Shown: positions 1 through 10,030, counted from the stretch's first letter. The stretch is DNA of 64,000 bases from an uncultured Colwellia sp. (GCA_913058395.1 CAJXQI010000011.1:62001-126000); one strand, 5' to 3'. Notes: generated by a model from the letters alone, not told the origin. Numbers and translations are program-made.

Positions 1-2
1 AT

Positions 3-137
3 ATGGTAATTCATGGCTGCCTGCATTTATTGGGCTTTGATCATATTGAAGATGATGAAGCCGATGAAATGGAAGCGTTAGAAACCAAAATCATTACTGC
101 GCTAGGTTTTCCAGCGCCGTATGAAATAAGTGAATGA
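3..137 (+). CDS. ybeY: YbeY, endoribonuclease (3' end only)
   Basis: The window opens inside this gene; only the last 44 codons are present and the stop is at 135-137. The visible peptide contains [11 protein letters not shown], the HGxLHLxGxDH metal-binding motif of the UPF0054/YbeY family, followed by the usual acidic tail. YbeY is a zinc-dependent RNase acting in 16S rRNA 3'-end maturation and ribosome quality control. The downstream order ybeY-corC-lnt is the standard gammaproteobacterial one, which supports the call. The start lies outside the window. Confidence 0.93.
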   Translation: MVIHGCLHLLGFDHIEDDEADEMEALETKIITALGFPAPYEISE

Positions 138-314
138 ATAATTAAAGAATAATGATTGCTGTAATTAGCAAACCCTAATATTGACAAACATCAGTTAAAT
201 TGTAACTGAGTAATAAAATCTCGATATATTACTTGAAATAATTAAAAATCGGTTACAAACTAACCAACTACTTTAGCATTACAAATGCGAACTACAAGGA
301 TTTAACAAGGCTCT

Positions 315-1196
315 ATGAGCGACGACCAACCCCACTCTAGTAACGGTTCTTCTAATAAATCTATCTTGGATAAAATTGTTCAAGTTTTTACCGGAGAACC
401 GAGAAATAAAGAAGAGCTCGTAGACGTACTTAACGATGCTGAAGACCGCGAATTAATAAACCCTGAAATCAAGCAAATGATAGAAGGTGTGCTTGAAGTA
501 TCGGATATGCGAGTACGCGACATTATGATCCCTCGCTCGCAAATGGTGACTTTAGATATTAATGATGATTTCTTTGATAAATCATTGCCGATTATTATTG
601 AATCAGGCCACTCTCGATTCCCAGTAATTAATGACGACATTGATCACATTGAAGGAATTTTATTAGCGAAAGATCTACTGGCTTATGGTTTCAAGCAAAC
701 GGAAGAAGAATTTACTTTAGGAAAAATTATCCGCCCAGCGATAATTGTGCCTGAAAGTAAAAAGGTTGATCCGCTATTAAAAGAGTTTCGTCAGCAGCGC
801 TATCATATGGCGATTGTAGTTGATGAGTACGGTGGCGTTTCAGGGGTTGTTACCATCGAAGATATTTTAGAGCTAATTGTTGGTGAAATTGAAGATGAAA
901 CTGATGATGCCATTGAAGAAGATATCAAACACTTGGCAGGGCAAGTCTATCAAGTAAAAGCATTAACCGAGATAGCAGACTTTAACTGCTATTTTAACGT
1001 TAAATTTAATGAAGACGATGCCGACACTATTGGCGGTATAGCCTTGCAACATTTTGGTCACATGCCGAAGAAAACGGAACAAATTACCATCAATAAATTA
1101 GCATTTAAGGTAACGTCTGCAGATAACCGTCGCATTCAAACCTTACAAGTCACTATTCCGAAAGAACATGTAGTTACAGGTAAAATCGTTGACTAA
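315..1196 (+). CDS. corC: CorC/YbeX, CBS-domain protein of Mg/Co homeostasis
   Basis: The 293-residue protein has a short acidic cytoplasmic N-terminus, a tandem CBS pair (about residues 65-190, beginning VRDIMIPRSQM) and a C-terminal CorC_HlyC transporter-associated domain (about 205-285). There is no membrane segment, so this is the soluble CorC/YbeX type rather than the DUF21-bearing CorB type. The family is linked to Mg2+/Co2+ efflux and, in E. coli, to ribosome metabolism next to YbeY. The ATG at 315 has AAGG just upstream. It lies six bases before lnt and is probably co-transcribed with it; 177 bases separate it from ybeY. Confidence 0.93.
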   Translation: MSDDQPHSSNGSSNKSILDKIVQVFTGEPRNKEELVDVLNDAEDRELINPEIKQMIEGVLEVSDMRVRDIMIPRSQMVTLDINDDFFDKSLPIIIESGHSRFPVINDDIDHIEGILLAKDLLAYGFKQTEEEFTLGKIIRPAIIVPESKKVDPLLKEFRQQRYHMAIVVDEYGGVSGVVTIEDILELIVGEIEDETDDAIEEDIKHLAGQVYQVKALTEIADFNCYFNVKFNEDDADTIGGIALQHFGHMPKKTEQITINKLAFKVTSADNRRIQTLQVTIPKEHVVTGKIVD

Positions 1197-1202
1197 ATCT
1201 TC

Positions 1203-2756
1203 ATGCTAAAAAAACTAACCGCAAGCATTAAACAAAACTTAACCAGCAAAGAAAATGGCCTTAGTTTATTACTAGGGCTAGCTTTGGTGTTTTGTTATGC
1301 ACCATTTTCTTACTATGCTTTAATCGCCATTATATTGCCAACATGGCTATATACACTACAAGGTAAATCACCAAAATCTGCAGCAAAACAAGGCTTTGTT
1401 TTTGCCTTTGGTTGGTTTGCTGCCGGCATTAGCTGGGTGCATGTCAGTATTGATCAGTTTGGCGGCCTACCGTTGGCTATATCAATTTTATTAATGATAT
1501 TGCTTTGTTTATATTTAGCCTTATTTTTAGCCTTAGCTTGTTATCTTAGTGCCCGTTTTTCCGTAAATAAACAACTTAACTTATGGCTGTTATTACCCAT
1601 TTGGCTGCTTGCTGAATTTTTACGCGGAGTATTTTTAACTGGTTTTCCTTGGCTAACTTTAGGTTACAGCCAAATTGATAGTCCATTAGCTGCTTTTGCC
1701 CCAGTTATTGGTGAAAAGGGTCTTAGTGCGCTAGTTATTTTACTGAGTATCTCACTGGTATATATCGTCAAAAACAAGCAATGCTATTTACATAGCACCT
1801 TAATTGTCATTGTCGCTATGTCAGCATTAATATTGAATAAAGCAAGCTGGGTAGCGCCAACAGGAAAAACAGTAACAACAGCCATTGTTCAAGGTAATAT
1901 TGAACAAGATCTAAAGTGGTCGCCAGAGCAAGCTTGGCCAACCATGCTAAAGTATTTAGACCTAACCCGAAAAAATTACCCTGCTGATATAATTATTTGG
2001 CCTGAATCCGCCATTACTGCAGTTGAACCAAGCACGCAAGCACAAGACTTTCTAGACATTGCCCAAAGCTCAGCGTTACTTAATAACAGTGCGATAATTT
2101 CAGGCATTATTGATTACGACTTAAATAATCGACACTACTACAATAATTTAGTGGTAATGGGGAAATATAGCCAAGACGACAAGCTCGGAGGCTATCAATA
2201 TAACAATAGTAATCGTTACGCCAAACACCACTTATTACCAATTGGTGAGTTTATCCCTTTTGCCGATTTACTAAGGCCCATAGCGCCGCTATTTAATTTA
2301 CCGATGTCGTCATTTAGTCGCGGTGATTATGTGCAAAGTAATCTAGTCGCCAATGGTTACCACTTGCTGCCATTAATTTGTTTTGAAGTTGCCTTTGCAG
2401 AGCAGCTTAGCGCTAACTTTTCTGACCAAACCGACCTTTTACTCACCGTCAGTAACGACGCTTGGTTTGGCGACTCTCATGGCCCACACCAGCATTTAGA
2501 AATAGTGCGTATGCGAGCGCTTGAGTTTGGTCGACCATTTCTTCGCGCAACGAATAACGGTATCACTGCCGTTGTTAATCATCAGGGTGAGATAATAAAG
2601 CAAATCCCTCAGTTTGAAGAAGCAGTACTTAGTACTGAAGTATCACTTGTTAAAGGTATTACTCCATATGCAAGCAATACCAGACTGATCGACTTCGCCA
2701 TACCATTATTCTTTTTATTGTTGGCAGGCGTGCGTCGATGGAAGTTTAAATCGTAG
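1203..2756 (+). CDS. lnt: apolipoprotein N-acyltransferase
   Basis: Lnt transfers a fatty acyl chain from phospholipid to the N-terminal cysteine of apolipoproteins in the inner membrane, the last step of lipoprotein maturation. The 517 residues match the usual length. About six to eight hydrophobic helices fill residues 1-205, followed by a periplasmic nitrilase-fold domain and a C-terminal helix (about 492-510). The catalytic triad can be placed: Glu268 in IWPESA, Lys341 in KHHLLPIGEF, Cys393 in LICFEVAF. It follows corC by six bases, the normal gammaproteobacterial arrangement. Confidence 0.97.
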   Translation: MLKKLTASIKQNLTSKENGLSLLLGLALVFCYAPFSYYALIAIILPTWLYTLQGKSPKSAAKQGFVFAFGWFAAGISWVHVSIDQFGGLPLAISILLMILLCLYLALFLALACYLSARFSVNKQLNLWLLLPIWLLAEFLRGVFLTGFPWLTLGYSQIDSPLAAFAPVIGEKGLSALVILLSISLVYIVKNKQCYLHSTLIVIVAMSALILNKASWVAPTGKTVTTAIVQGNIEQDLKWSPEQAWPTMLKYLDLTRKNYPADIIIWPESAITAVEPSTQAQDFLDIAQSSALLNNSAIISGIIDYDLNNRHYYNNLVVMGKYSQDDKLGGYQYNNSNRYAKHHLLPIGEFIPFADLLRPIAPLFNLPMSSFSRGDYVQSNLVANGYHLLPLICFEVAFAEQLSANFSDQTDLLLTVSNDAWFGDSHGPHQHLEIVRMRALEFGRPFLRATNNGITAVVNHQGEIIKQIPQFEEAVLSTEVSLVKGITPYASNTRLIDFAIPLFFLLLAGVRRWKFKS

Positions 2757-3104
2757 CTACTCCAAAATACACCTAACCATTTCAAATTACTCCTAATGAC
2801 TTCTAGCAATGAAGATAAAGCGCTAATTGACAGCGCTTTATCACATTAGACAACCTACCTATTCTTTAACCTGTTATTCATTACAACTTTTTTACCTTTT
2901 ATTTTTCACTAAAAATACTCTGTAGGGCGCTAAAAGTCTGATAAGTTCTTTTTCACTGTATTCATCACTGATAAAGTAATAAGAATTAATCGCATTATTT
3001 TTAAACCTTTTTCACTTTAGCCACGACTTAAGTTTATGTTGGTGCCCTTTTAGCAAATGATCTTGCTAAAGATAACGCACTGACGTTGACATTCGGGGGA
3101 AGTC
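2757..3104. other. intergenic region after lnt
   Basis: These 348 bases hold no credible gene. The only clear structure is the 11-bp hairpin at 2814-2842. The rest is AT-rich and presumably carries the promoter for the efflux operon that starts at 3105, but no convincing -35/-10 pair stands out. Confidence 0.5.
2814..2842 (+). terminator. hairpin after lnt
   Basis: Perfect 11-bp stem (GATAAAGCGCT / AGCGCTTTATC) with a 7-nt loop, 58 bases after the lnt stop. No T-run follows on either strand, so it may be a weak terminator or a 3'-end stabilising structure. Confidence 0.5.
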
Positions 3105-4382
3105 ATGTCGATTAAAGATACCAGTGAACAAGATAGCCAAATAGTAAAAAACACATCACCTAAAAAACGTTGGGCAATTATTACCGTATCCGCCATTGTT
3201 GTTGCCAGTATTGTTTGGCAAGTTGCGCCTGCCGCTTCACGTTGGAGCAAAGCTCAACAGTCGGTTTCACTTGAACGTGTCAGGCTTGCCACAATTACTC
3301 AAGGTGATTTCACGCGTGATATTTCAGTACTTGGACGCGTAGTCGCGGCAGTGAGTCCAACCGTTTATAGCCCTGCTGATGGCACTATTACGTTAATGAT
3401 TGAAGCTGGCCATGAAGTTGAGCAAGGACAAGTTATCGCAAAGCTTGAAAGTCCAGAATTAAACAGCCGACTTTTTCAGCAGCAAGCATCTTTAGAAAGT
3501 CTTCAGTCAACTTTTGACCGTCAAAAAATTCAAGCGAAAAAGCAAAGATTGATCGATCAAAAAGCCGTTGATTTAGCCAATGTAAAACTTGTTACCGCGA
3601 AAAGAGAAAAACGCCGCGCTGATTTAGGCTTCAAAAAAAGCGCTATTAGCCAAATTGATTTTGAAAAAGCACAAGACGAATTAGAGCAAGCAAACTTGCA
3701 ACATAAGCATGCAGTACAAGACGCGGCGCTCAATATCGAAAGTTTAGACTTTGACAGCCAATCATTACAACTAGACATTAGACGCCAGAATTTATTAGTA
3801 AAAGAATTACAACGCCAAGTAGATGGGCTAAATATCGCATCTCCTGTCAATGGTATTGTTGGCAATCTAAGTACCGATAACAAAACGTTTTTAAGTAAAA
3901 ACCAAGCTATTTTAACCATAGTTGACCTATCGCAGTTTGAAGTTGAAATTGAAATACCTGAAAGCTACGCCGATGATTTGGCCATAGGTATGGAAGTAAA
4001 TATTCAATTTGAACAGCAACCCTTTCGTGCTCGCCTAGTAACAATTTCCCCCGAAATACTGAATAATCAGGTTACTGGGCGAGTGCGTTTCACTAAAGAA
4101 ATTCCCAAAAAACTACGCCAAAACCAACGTTTAAACACCCAAATCATTCTTGAGTACAAAGAAAACGTATTACAAGTTCAACGTGGTCAATTCTTAGATA
4201 GCAGCGGTGGCCGGTTTGCTTACAAAGTCAATAACGGCTTAGCTGAAAAAACGGCCATCACAACAGGTGCACGCAGCTTAAGTCACGTTGAAATATTACA
4301 GGGCTTAAGCGCTGGCGACCAAATTATTATCTCTGGTACCGATACCTTCAATGCCGCTGAACAAGTATTACTCAGCAATTAG
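3105..4382 (+). CDS. HlyD/MacA-type periplasmic adaptor of an ABC efflux system
   Basis: The 425-residue membrane-fusion protein has a basic cytoplasmic start and one membrane anchor at about residues 23-40. A biotinyl-lipoyl-like half motif (VYSPADGTITLMIEAGHEV) follows, then a long coiled-coil hairpin rich in Gln/Lys/Arg (about 115-245), the second lipoyl half (about 245-265) and beta-barrel and membrane-proximal domains. It should bridge the inner-membrane ABC pump encoded next to it to an outer-membrane TolC-type channel, which is not in the window. An ATPase and two permeases follow in one operon, the MacAB-like layout. The substrate cannot be read from the sequence. Confidence 0.87.
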   Translation: MSIKDTSEQDSQIVKNTSPKKRWAIITVSAIVVASIVWQVAPAASRWSKAQQSVSLERVRLATITQGDFTRDISVLGRVVAAVSPTVYSPADGTITLMIEAGHEVEQGQVIAKLESPELNSRLFQQQASLESLQSTFDRQKIQAKKQRLIDQKAVDLANVKLVTAKREKRRADLGFKKSAISQIDFEKAQDELEQANLQHKHAVQDAALNIESLDFDSQSLQLDIRRQNLLVKELQRQVDGLNIASPVNGIVGNLSTDNKTFLSKNQAILTIVDLSQFEVEIEIPESYADDLAIGMEVNIQFEQQPFRARLVTISPEILNNQVTGRVRFTKEIPKKLRQNQRLNTQIILEYKENVLQVQRGQFLDSSGGRFAYKVNNGLAEKTAITTGARSLSHVEILQGLSAGDQIIISGTDTFNAAEQVLLSN

Positions 4383-4480
4383 TCAGCCATTTATAAATCA
4401 CAAATTAACGCCGCTTCATGCACACATTGAAGCCATAACGATAAAACAGTTAACTGTTCATAAGATACAAGGGAATTCAC

Positions 4481-5182
4481 ATGCTAGTAATGAAAAACAT
4501 CAATAAAATATTTCAAACCGCTGACATTCAAACCCACGCGCTACGCGATTTTTGCTTACAAGTAAATGAAGGTGACTTTGTTAGTGTCACCGGCCCGTCA
4601 GGCTCAGGAAAAACCACCTTTTTAAATATTGCTGGCTTACTTGAAACTTATACCGATGGTGAGTTTTTACTTGATGGTGAAGATGTTGGCAAGCTCAATG
4701 ACAACGGTCGTTCACGGATGCGTAATCAAAAAATTGGTTTTATCTTTCAAGGCTTTAATTTAATTCCTGACTTAAACCTCTACGACAATGTTGACGTACC
4801 ACTGCGTTACCGCGGCTTTAATGCCAAAGAAAGAAAACGCCGTATTGAAGAGAACCTTGAGCGCGTTGGTTTGGCTTCACGAATGAAGCATTTACCAAGT
4901 CAATTATCGGGTGGTCAGCAGCAACGTGTCGCCATCGCTCGAGCACTTGCTACCGATCCTAGGTTTTTATTAGCCGATGAACCAACCGGAAACCTCGATT
5001 CAGAAATGGCAAAAGGTGTTTTAACTTTACTAGAAGAAATTAACCAGCAAGGCACCACCATTATTATGGTCACGCATGATGCAGAATTAGCTCAACGTGC
5101 CAAGCGCACTATTCAAGTTAAAGATGGCCGCGTAAGCGAACTAGAAATTGTCAGCCCGCAAATGAACCAAGCGATTGCTTAA
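4481..5182 (+). CDS. MacB/LolD-type ABC transporter ATPase
   Basis: The 233 residues have Walker A GPSGSGKTT at 38-46, signature LSGGQQQR at 142-149 and Walker B FLLADE at 162-167. The following PTGNLDSE stretch is diagnostic of the LolD/MacB/FtsE ATPases that pair with FtsX-fold permeases. It drives the efflux or mechanotransmission complex with the two permeases downstream. Start ATG 4481 has AAGGG seven bases upstream. It sits 98 bases after the adaptor and 21 before the first permease. Confidence 0.93.
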   Translation: MLVMKNINKIFQTADIQTHALRDFCLQVNEGDFVSVTGPSGSGKTTFLNIAGLLETYTDGEFLLDGEDVGKLNDNGRSRMRNQKIGFIFQGFNLIPDLNLYDNVDVPLRYRGFNAKERKRRIEENLERVGLASRMKHLPSQLSGGQQQRVAIARALATDPRFLLADEPTGNLDSEMAKGVLTLLEEINQQGTTIIMVTHDAELAQRAKRTIQVKDGRVSELEIVSPQMNQAIA

Positions 5183-5203
5183 AAACAGACAAAGGATACA
5201 TTT

Positions 5204-6514
5204 ATGTTTAGCTATTATTTACGACTTGCTTGGATCAGCATAGTACGGCATTGGGGCTTAAGCTTACTAATGGTTTGCGCTATTGGTTTAGGTATTGGCG
5301 CGGCAATGACCACAGTTACCGTTAACTACCTAATGTCTGCTAACCCTATTCCTGAAAAAAGTGAACAATTATATTATGTGCAACTTGATAGTTGGGATGT
5401 TAATGACCCATTTGACGATGGCTTGAATCCACCCGACCAATTAACGTTTACCGACTCAAGTAACTTAATGCGCGCACAAAAAGCTTTTCGCCAAAATGTA
5501 CAAGCCCAAGCGTTCGGCGTTATAGAACCTGAAGATCCTGAAATGCTGCCGCTTATTGTTAACGGTAGAGCAAATTCTGCAGACTTCTTCACCATGTTTA
5601 ATGTGCCATTTATTTACGGTAGTGGTTGGTCTAATCAAAGTGACGAAAGCAAAGAGTTTGTCGTGGTACTTAGCAAAGAAACTAACGATAAACTTTTTGG
5701 TGGTGAAGACTCTGTAGGTAAATCCATTAAGCTTGAAGGCAATATGTTTCGCGTTGTTGGCGTAGTTGATACTTGGCAGCCTAAACCGCGCTTTTACGAC
5801 ATCACAACCGGTGCCTTTAACGAATCAGAAGATATCTTTGTACCTTTTCATTTAATTGCAGATGAAAAAATATCACGTTCGGGTAATACCAATTGTTGGA
5901 AACCGACCGGCGATGGCTTTAAAGCTTTCCTTGCTTCAGAGTGTATTTGGACACAATTTTGGGTCGAACTTAAAACTGAACAAGAAAAAGAAGACTATTT
6001 ACAGTTTCTCAATGCCTATGTTGAAGAACAAAAACAATTTGGTCGTTTTCAACGTCCAGTGGATAACCGATTAAGTAATGTAATGGAATGGTTAGAAGTG
6101 CAAGAAGTCGTTGCTGACGACGCTCAAATGATGATGGCGATGTCATTTATGTTCTTAATTGTTTGTTTGCTAAATACCGTTGGTCTATTACTGGCAAAAT
6201 TTCTTGGTAAAGCGCCTGAAATTGGTTTACGACAAGCTTTAGGTGCAAGTAAAGCAACCTTGTTTAGTCAATATATTATTGAATCAGCCTGCATTGGCAT
6301 TCTCGGTGGAATACTTGGATTATTACTGGCTTATTTAGGTTTAAAAGGCGTTGAAGGCCTTTATGGTGACTATATGCAGGGCTTAGCGAGCTTAGACACT
6401 AACATGGCAATATTAGCCGTTGGACTTGCGCTAATATCAACCATTTTAGCTGGTTTATACCCAACGTGGCGCGCTTGTAATATTCAGCCTGCACAGCAAT
6501 TAAAAAGCCAATAA
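5204..6514 (+). CDS. FtsX-type ABC transporter permease (first)
   Basis: This 436-residue permease has one N-terminal helix (about 15-40), a large periplasmic MacB_PCD-type domain (about 45-300) and three C-terminal helices (from about 303). Between these lies the conserved EIGLRQALGASKATLF coupling segment of FtsX proteins. It forms the membrane part of the pump together with the second, non-identical permease at 6540. SD AAGGA precedes the ATG. Separate ATPase and permease polypeptides distinguish the system from true MacB, where they are fused. Confidence 0.9.
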   Translation: MFSYYLRLAWISIVRHWGLSLLMVCAIGLGIGAAMTTVTVNYLMSANPIPEKSEQLYYVQLDSWDVNDPFDDGLNPPDQLTFTDSSNLMRAQKAFRQNVQAQAFGVIEPEDPEMLPLIVNGRANSADFFTMFNVPFIYGSGWSNQSDESKEFVVVLSKETNDKLFGGEDSVGKSIKLEGNMFRVVGVVDTWQPKPRFYDITTGAFNESEDIFVPFHLIADEKISRSGNTNCWKPTGDGFKAFLASECIWTQFWVELKTEQEKEDYLQFLNAYVEEQKQFGRFQRPVDNRLSNVMEWLEVQEVVADDAQMMMAMSFMFLIVCLLNTVGLLLAKFLGKAPEIGLRQALGASKATLFSQYIIESACIGILGGILGLLLAYLGLKGVEGLYGDYMQGLASLDTNMAILAVGLALISTILAGLYPTWRACNIQPAQQLKSQ

Positions 6515-6539
6515 AGTTCAACTAAAGTAGGAAATAATT

Positions 6540-7754
6540 ATGTTAGAAACAGGACTTATTCTCCGCGCTTTAGCGCGTAATAAAATTGGTGCCTTACTTA
6601 TTGCACTACAAATTGCATTAACGATGACCATTATGGTCAACGCCATTTTTATGATCCAAGACCGTCAACAGCAAATGCAGCGAGACAGCGGCCTTGACGA
6701 AGCCAATACTTTTTATTTAACCAATACCGTGTTTGGTCAAGACTATAATATTCAAGCTCACCTACAAACTGATTTACACATGATTCGCAACACACCCGGC
6801 GTAATTGATGCAATCCAAATTAATGCTGTTCCGCTGAGTAGTAGTGGTTGGTCAATGGCGCTTCAGCATGAGCCAGGTGAAGATAAAGACGCGGTTGGCT
6901 CAGCGATATATATGGTTGATGAGCACGCAATAAACAGTATGGGACTAGAACTTATTGCGGGTATTAATTTTACTCAAGAAGATATTGAACTTCGTAAAGA
7001 TGGTCAGTCAACTTGGCCAGCAAAAACCATTATCACTAAAGCGTTTGCAGAAAACTTATACCCTGATGATTGGCAGTCAGCGGTTGGTAAAACAGTTTAT
7101 ATTTCACAAACTCAACCCATGCAAATTATTGGTATCGTCAAAGCCCTACAAGCACCATGGAATGGCTGGAATGGAGTTGAACGCAGCATGTTAGTGCCAT
7201 TTCACCGTGAATCTAAAGGTAGCTACTACTTTATTCGCACAGAAGAAGGCCGTCGTGATGCGCTAATGCCAATTATTGAAAAAGCCTTAGCAGAAAGCGA
7301 TAAAGAGCGAATTATTCGTCGCGTAACCACCGTTGAAGACACACGCAAACGCAGCTACCGTCAGCACAACGCCACCAATAAAACATTGACCACCGTCGTT
7401 ATCACATTAACCTTGATCACTGGCTTTGGTATTGTCGGTCTTGCTATATTTAGTATCAATCGACGTACTAAGCAAATAGGTACTCGACGTGCACTTGGTG
7501 CGACTAAAAGGCAAATCATGAGTTACTTTATGATGGAGAATTTTATTATTTCCGCCATTGGAAATGTTATCGGCTGCATTGGCGCTGTCGGGCTTAATAT
7601 GTGGTTAGTCAGTACCTTTAACTTATCGCCGATAAGCTTCGAATTAATTACTTTTGGTGTTGTTGCATTGTTTATTGTTGGCCAGCTTGCCGTACTTTAT
7701 CCTGCTAGAAAAGCAGCAATGATTGCACCAGCCACCGCAACAAGAACCATTTAA
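6540..7754 (+). CDS. FtsX-type ABC transporter permease (second)
   Basis: This 404-residue partner of the preceding permease has the same architecture: N-terminal helix (about 13-37), periplasmic domain and three C-terminal helices. The coupling segment reads QIGTRRALGATKRQIM. Sequence similarity to the first permease is limited, so a heterodimeric pump is likely. SD TAGGA lies eight bases before the ATG. It is the last gene of the operon, and a strong terminator follows 23 bases later. Confidence 0.9.
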   Translation: MLETGLILRALARNKIGALLIALQIALTMTIMVNAIFMIQDRQQQMQRDSGLDEANTFYLTNTVFGQDYNIQAHLQTDLHMIRNTPGVIDAIQINAVPLSSSGWSMALQHEPGEDKDAVGSAIYMVDEHAINSMGLELIAGINFTQEDIELRKDGQSTWPAKTIITKAFAENLYPDDWQSAVGKTVYISQTQPMQIIGIVKALQAPWNGWNGVERSMLVPFHRESKGSYYFIRTEEGRRDALMPIIEKALAESDKERIIRRVTTVEDTRKRSYRQHNATNKTLTTVVITLTLITGFGIVGLAIFSINRRTKQIGTRRALGATKRQIMSYFMMENFIISAIGNVIGCIGAVGLNMWLVSTFNLSPISFELITFGVVALFIVGQLAVLYPARKAAMIAPATATRTI

Positions 7755-7776
7755 CAATTCCCCCGTCATTTTAACT

Positions 7777-7799
7777 AGGGTCTTCGGACCCTTTTTTTT
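7777..7799 (+). terminator. rho-independent terminator of the efflux operon
   Basis: AGGGTC-TTCG-GACCCT stem with a UUCG tetraloop and an eight-base T-run. This is a textbook intrinsic terminator. Confidence 0.93.
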
Positions 7800-7899
7800 C
7801 CTTTTAACTTTTATTTTTACTTATGAAAAAGATAAAAAACTCATTATTTTTCATGCTAGTATTTGTCAATAATAAAAAGAAATATTAAAAGGAATTCTA

Positions 7900-9564
7900 A
7901 TGGCTAGCCTAGCATTATCAATCAAAACCGCACTGCTTTTAGCAACATTAAGTCCAGCACTCGTGTTTGCAAAAACCACCTTAATTAAAAACGTCCAAGG
8001 TTATACCATTGCAGGCGATAAGTTAGCGCAATTTGCTGCAATTCAATTCACTGATGATAAAATTGATAAACTGTATTTGGCAACCGAGCCACTGCCAAGC
8101 GCAAAAGAATTAACAATCATCGACGGCCAAGGAAAGACTTTAATTCCTGGTTTAATAGACGCTCATGGTCACATATTAAGTTACGGATTAAGCTTATTAC
8201 GTGCTGACTTAGTCAATAGTTCATCAGAGCAAGACGCGATCAACAAAACCTTAGCATACGCTAAAGCAAATGCTGGGCTAACATGGATACAAGGCCGTGG
8301 CTGGAATCAAACACAATGGCCAAGCAATGCCTTTCCAAGTGCAAAAAGCCTAGATAAAGCATTCCCTGATCAACCCGTTTGGCTTAAGCGTGTTGACGGT
8401 CATGCGGGTTGGGCAAACTCAAAAGCGATGGCACTAGCAGGTATCACCAAAGCAACATTATCACCTGAAGGTGGTGACATAATTAGAGATGAAAATGGCG
8501 AGCCAACGGGTGTTTTTATCGATAATGCTATGGCGCTTATCGATAACGGTATTGCACCACTAACCATGAAGCAGCAAAAACAAGTATTAGTAAAGGCAAT
8601 GGACTCACTTGCAAGCTACGGGCTAACCAGCGTTCATGATGCCGGTATCGACAGTAATAATATTACTGCTTTTAAAGAACTTAGCCAAGCAGGAGAAATG
8701 AGCATTCGTATCAATGCCATGCTGTACTTGCCTTCGAATAATTGGCAACAAACGTTGGCCGCAGGACAATACCAAAGTAATGATGACATGTTTACTTTTA
8801 ATAGTGTCAAGATACAAGCCGATGGCGCCTTAGGTAGCAGAGGCGCGGCGTTAATTGAAGATTACTCTGACCACCCTGGCCATAAAGGCTTATTACTGAA
8901 TACCCCTAAAGAATTTGAATACTTAGTCAAAACAGCAATGCAGCAAGGTTTTCAGGTCAATAGTCACGCTATTGGCGACAATGCCAATAAATTGGTGTTA
9001 GATACTTATGAGAAACAAATTAAAGCTAGTAAAAGCAAACAACTGCGTCACCGTGTTGAACATGCACAAGTGTTACGTTTAGCAGACATTCCACGCTTTG
9101 CAGAATTAGATATTATCGCGTCCATGCAAGCAACTCATGCAACCAGTGATAAAAACATGGCGCAAGGCAGGTTGGGCAAAGAAAGAATACTTGGCGCCTA
9201 TGCTTGGAGAAAATTACTTAATGCTAATGCTGTAATTGCTGCTGGCTCAGATTTTCCTGTTGAATCGCCAAACCCTTTTTACGGCCTACATGCTTCAATA
9301 ACACGACAAGATCATAACAATAGCCCGCAAGGTGGCTGGTTTGCTGAAGAAAAAATGACTCCACTTGAAGCATTTAGAAGCTTTACCGTTGATGCCGCTT
9401 ATTCAGGCCATCAAGAAGAAATCATTGGCAGCCTAGCAACAGGGAAAAAGGCAGATTTTGTTTTACTTGAGCAAAATCTATTTGAAATGCCAGAACAAGA
9501 TATTTGGCAAATGACGGTCGAAAAAACGTGGGTGAATGGCAAATTGGTATATCAAAAAAATTAA
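7900..9564 (+). CDS. exported amidohydrolase, YtcJ-like (amidohydrolase 3 family)
   Basis: The 554-residue metal-dependent hydrolase begins with a signal peptide (residues 1-24, ending LVFA). The metal-binding strand is GLIDAHGHI, and later family motifs include DGALGSRGAALIEDY, NSHAIGDNAN, HRVEHAQVL and AGSDFPVESPNPF. This matches the YtcJ/Amidohydro_3 group, whose members act on amides, carbamates or cyclic substrates; the true substrate is unknown. SD AAGGA is eight bases before the ATG. The VanZ-like gene begins directly at the base after its stop codon, so the two are translationally linked. Confidence 0.88.
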   Translation: MASLALSIKTALLLATLSPALVFAKTTLIKNVQGYTIAGDKLAQFAAIQFTDDKIDKLYLATEPLPSAKELTIIDGQGKTLIPGLIDAHGHILSYGLSLLRADLVNSSSEQDAINKTLAYAKANAGLTWIQGRGWNQTQWPSNAFPSAKSLDKAFPDQPVWLKRVDGHAGWANSKAMALAGITKATLSPEGGDIIRDENGEPTGVFIDNAMALIDNGIAPLTMKQQKQVLVKAMDSLASYGLTSVHDAGIDSNNITAFKELSQAGEMSIRINAMLYLPSNNWQQTLAAGQYQSNDDMFTFNSVKIQADGALGSRGAALIEDYSDHPGHKGLLLNTPKEFEYLVKTAMQQGFQVNSHAIGDNANKLVLDTYEKQIKASKSKQLRHRVEHAQVLRLADIPRFAELDIIASMQATHATSDKNMAQGRLGKERILGAYAWRKLLNANAVIAAGSDFPVESPNPFYGLHASITRQDHNNSPQGGWFAEEKMTPLEAFRSFTVDAAYSGHQEEIIGSLATGKKADFVLLEQNLFEMPEQDIWQMTVEKTWVNGKLVYQKN

Positions 9565-9927
9565 ATGACAACTTTAATCAACCTTATTAGCCGATTTTGG
9601 CAGAGCATTACCTTAATAGTTTTAACGCTTATAACGGTAGCTTCACTGTTTCCAGCTGAACATTTACCCGAAGTACCAGGTACAGATAAAACGCATCATT
9701 TTATTTCTTATTGTGCGTTAATGTTCCCTGCGGCTATTAGGAAACCTAAATATTGGTTCGCATTGGCTATTTTCTTCATAGTTTGGAGTGGTTTAATCGA
9801 ACTAATTCAGCCTTACGTAAACCGTTATGGCGAGTGGCTAGATATGCTAGCAAATATGGGAGGCGTTATTTTAGCGATAGTTATTGCACAAGCTATTCAT
9901 TGGTATATTGCACAGCAAAAGGCGTAA
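9565..9927 (+). CDS. VanZ-family membrane protein
   Basis: The 120-residue membrane protein has three to four hydrophobic segments (about 12-30, 45-60, 63-82, 92-112). The VanZ-like pattern PGTDKTHHFISYCALMF is followed by WSGLIELIQPYVNRYGEWLDMLANMGG. Small VanZ-like proteins of this type are common in proteobacteria and mostly uncharacterised; glycopeptide resistance should not be inferred. Its start codon abuts the stop of the amidohydrolase. A bidirectional terminator lies downstream. Confidence 0.85.
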   Translation: MTTLINLISRFWQSITLIVLTLITVASLFPAEHLPEVPGTDKTHHFISYCALMFPAAIRKPKYWFALAIFFIVWSGLIELIQPYVNRYGEWLDMLANMGGVILAIVIAQAIHWYIAQQKA

Positions 9928-10004
9928 TAGTTAAAACTATTCAATGACAAGGTTAATTTCTAATTTTTGGATCATATCTCTCTTCAAAATTAATATTTAA
10001 CCCC

Positions 10005-10030
10005 AAAAAAAGCCCTTACGGGCTTTTTTT
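10005..10030. terminator. bidirectional rho-independent terminator
   Basis: An A7-GCCC-TTAC-GGGC-T7 hairpin between the convergent VanZ-like gene (+) and the GGDEF gene (-). It has T-runs on both strands. Confidence 0.93.

Noticed and set aside
3105-7754. True MacAB-TolC system
   Set aside because: ATPase and permeases are separate polypeptides with two different permeases, and no outer-membrane channel gene is present. Called MacAB-like only.
9565-9927. Glycopeptide resistance gene vanZ
   Set aside because: Only the general VanZ-like fold is present, no other van genes are near, and such proteins are common in Gram-negative bacteria without this role.
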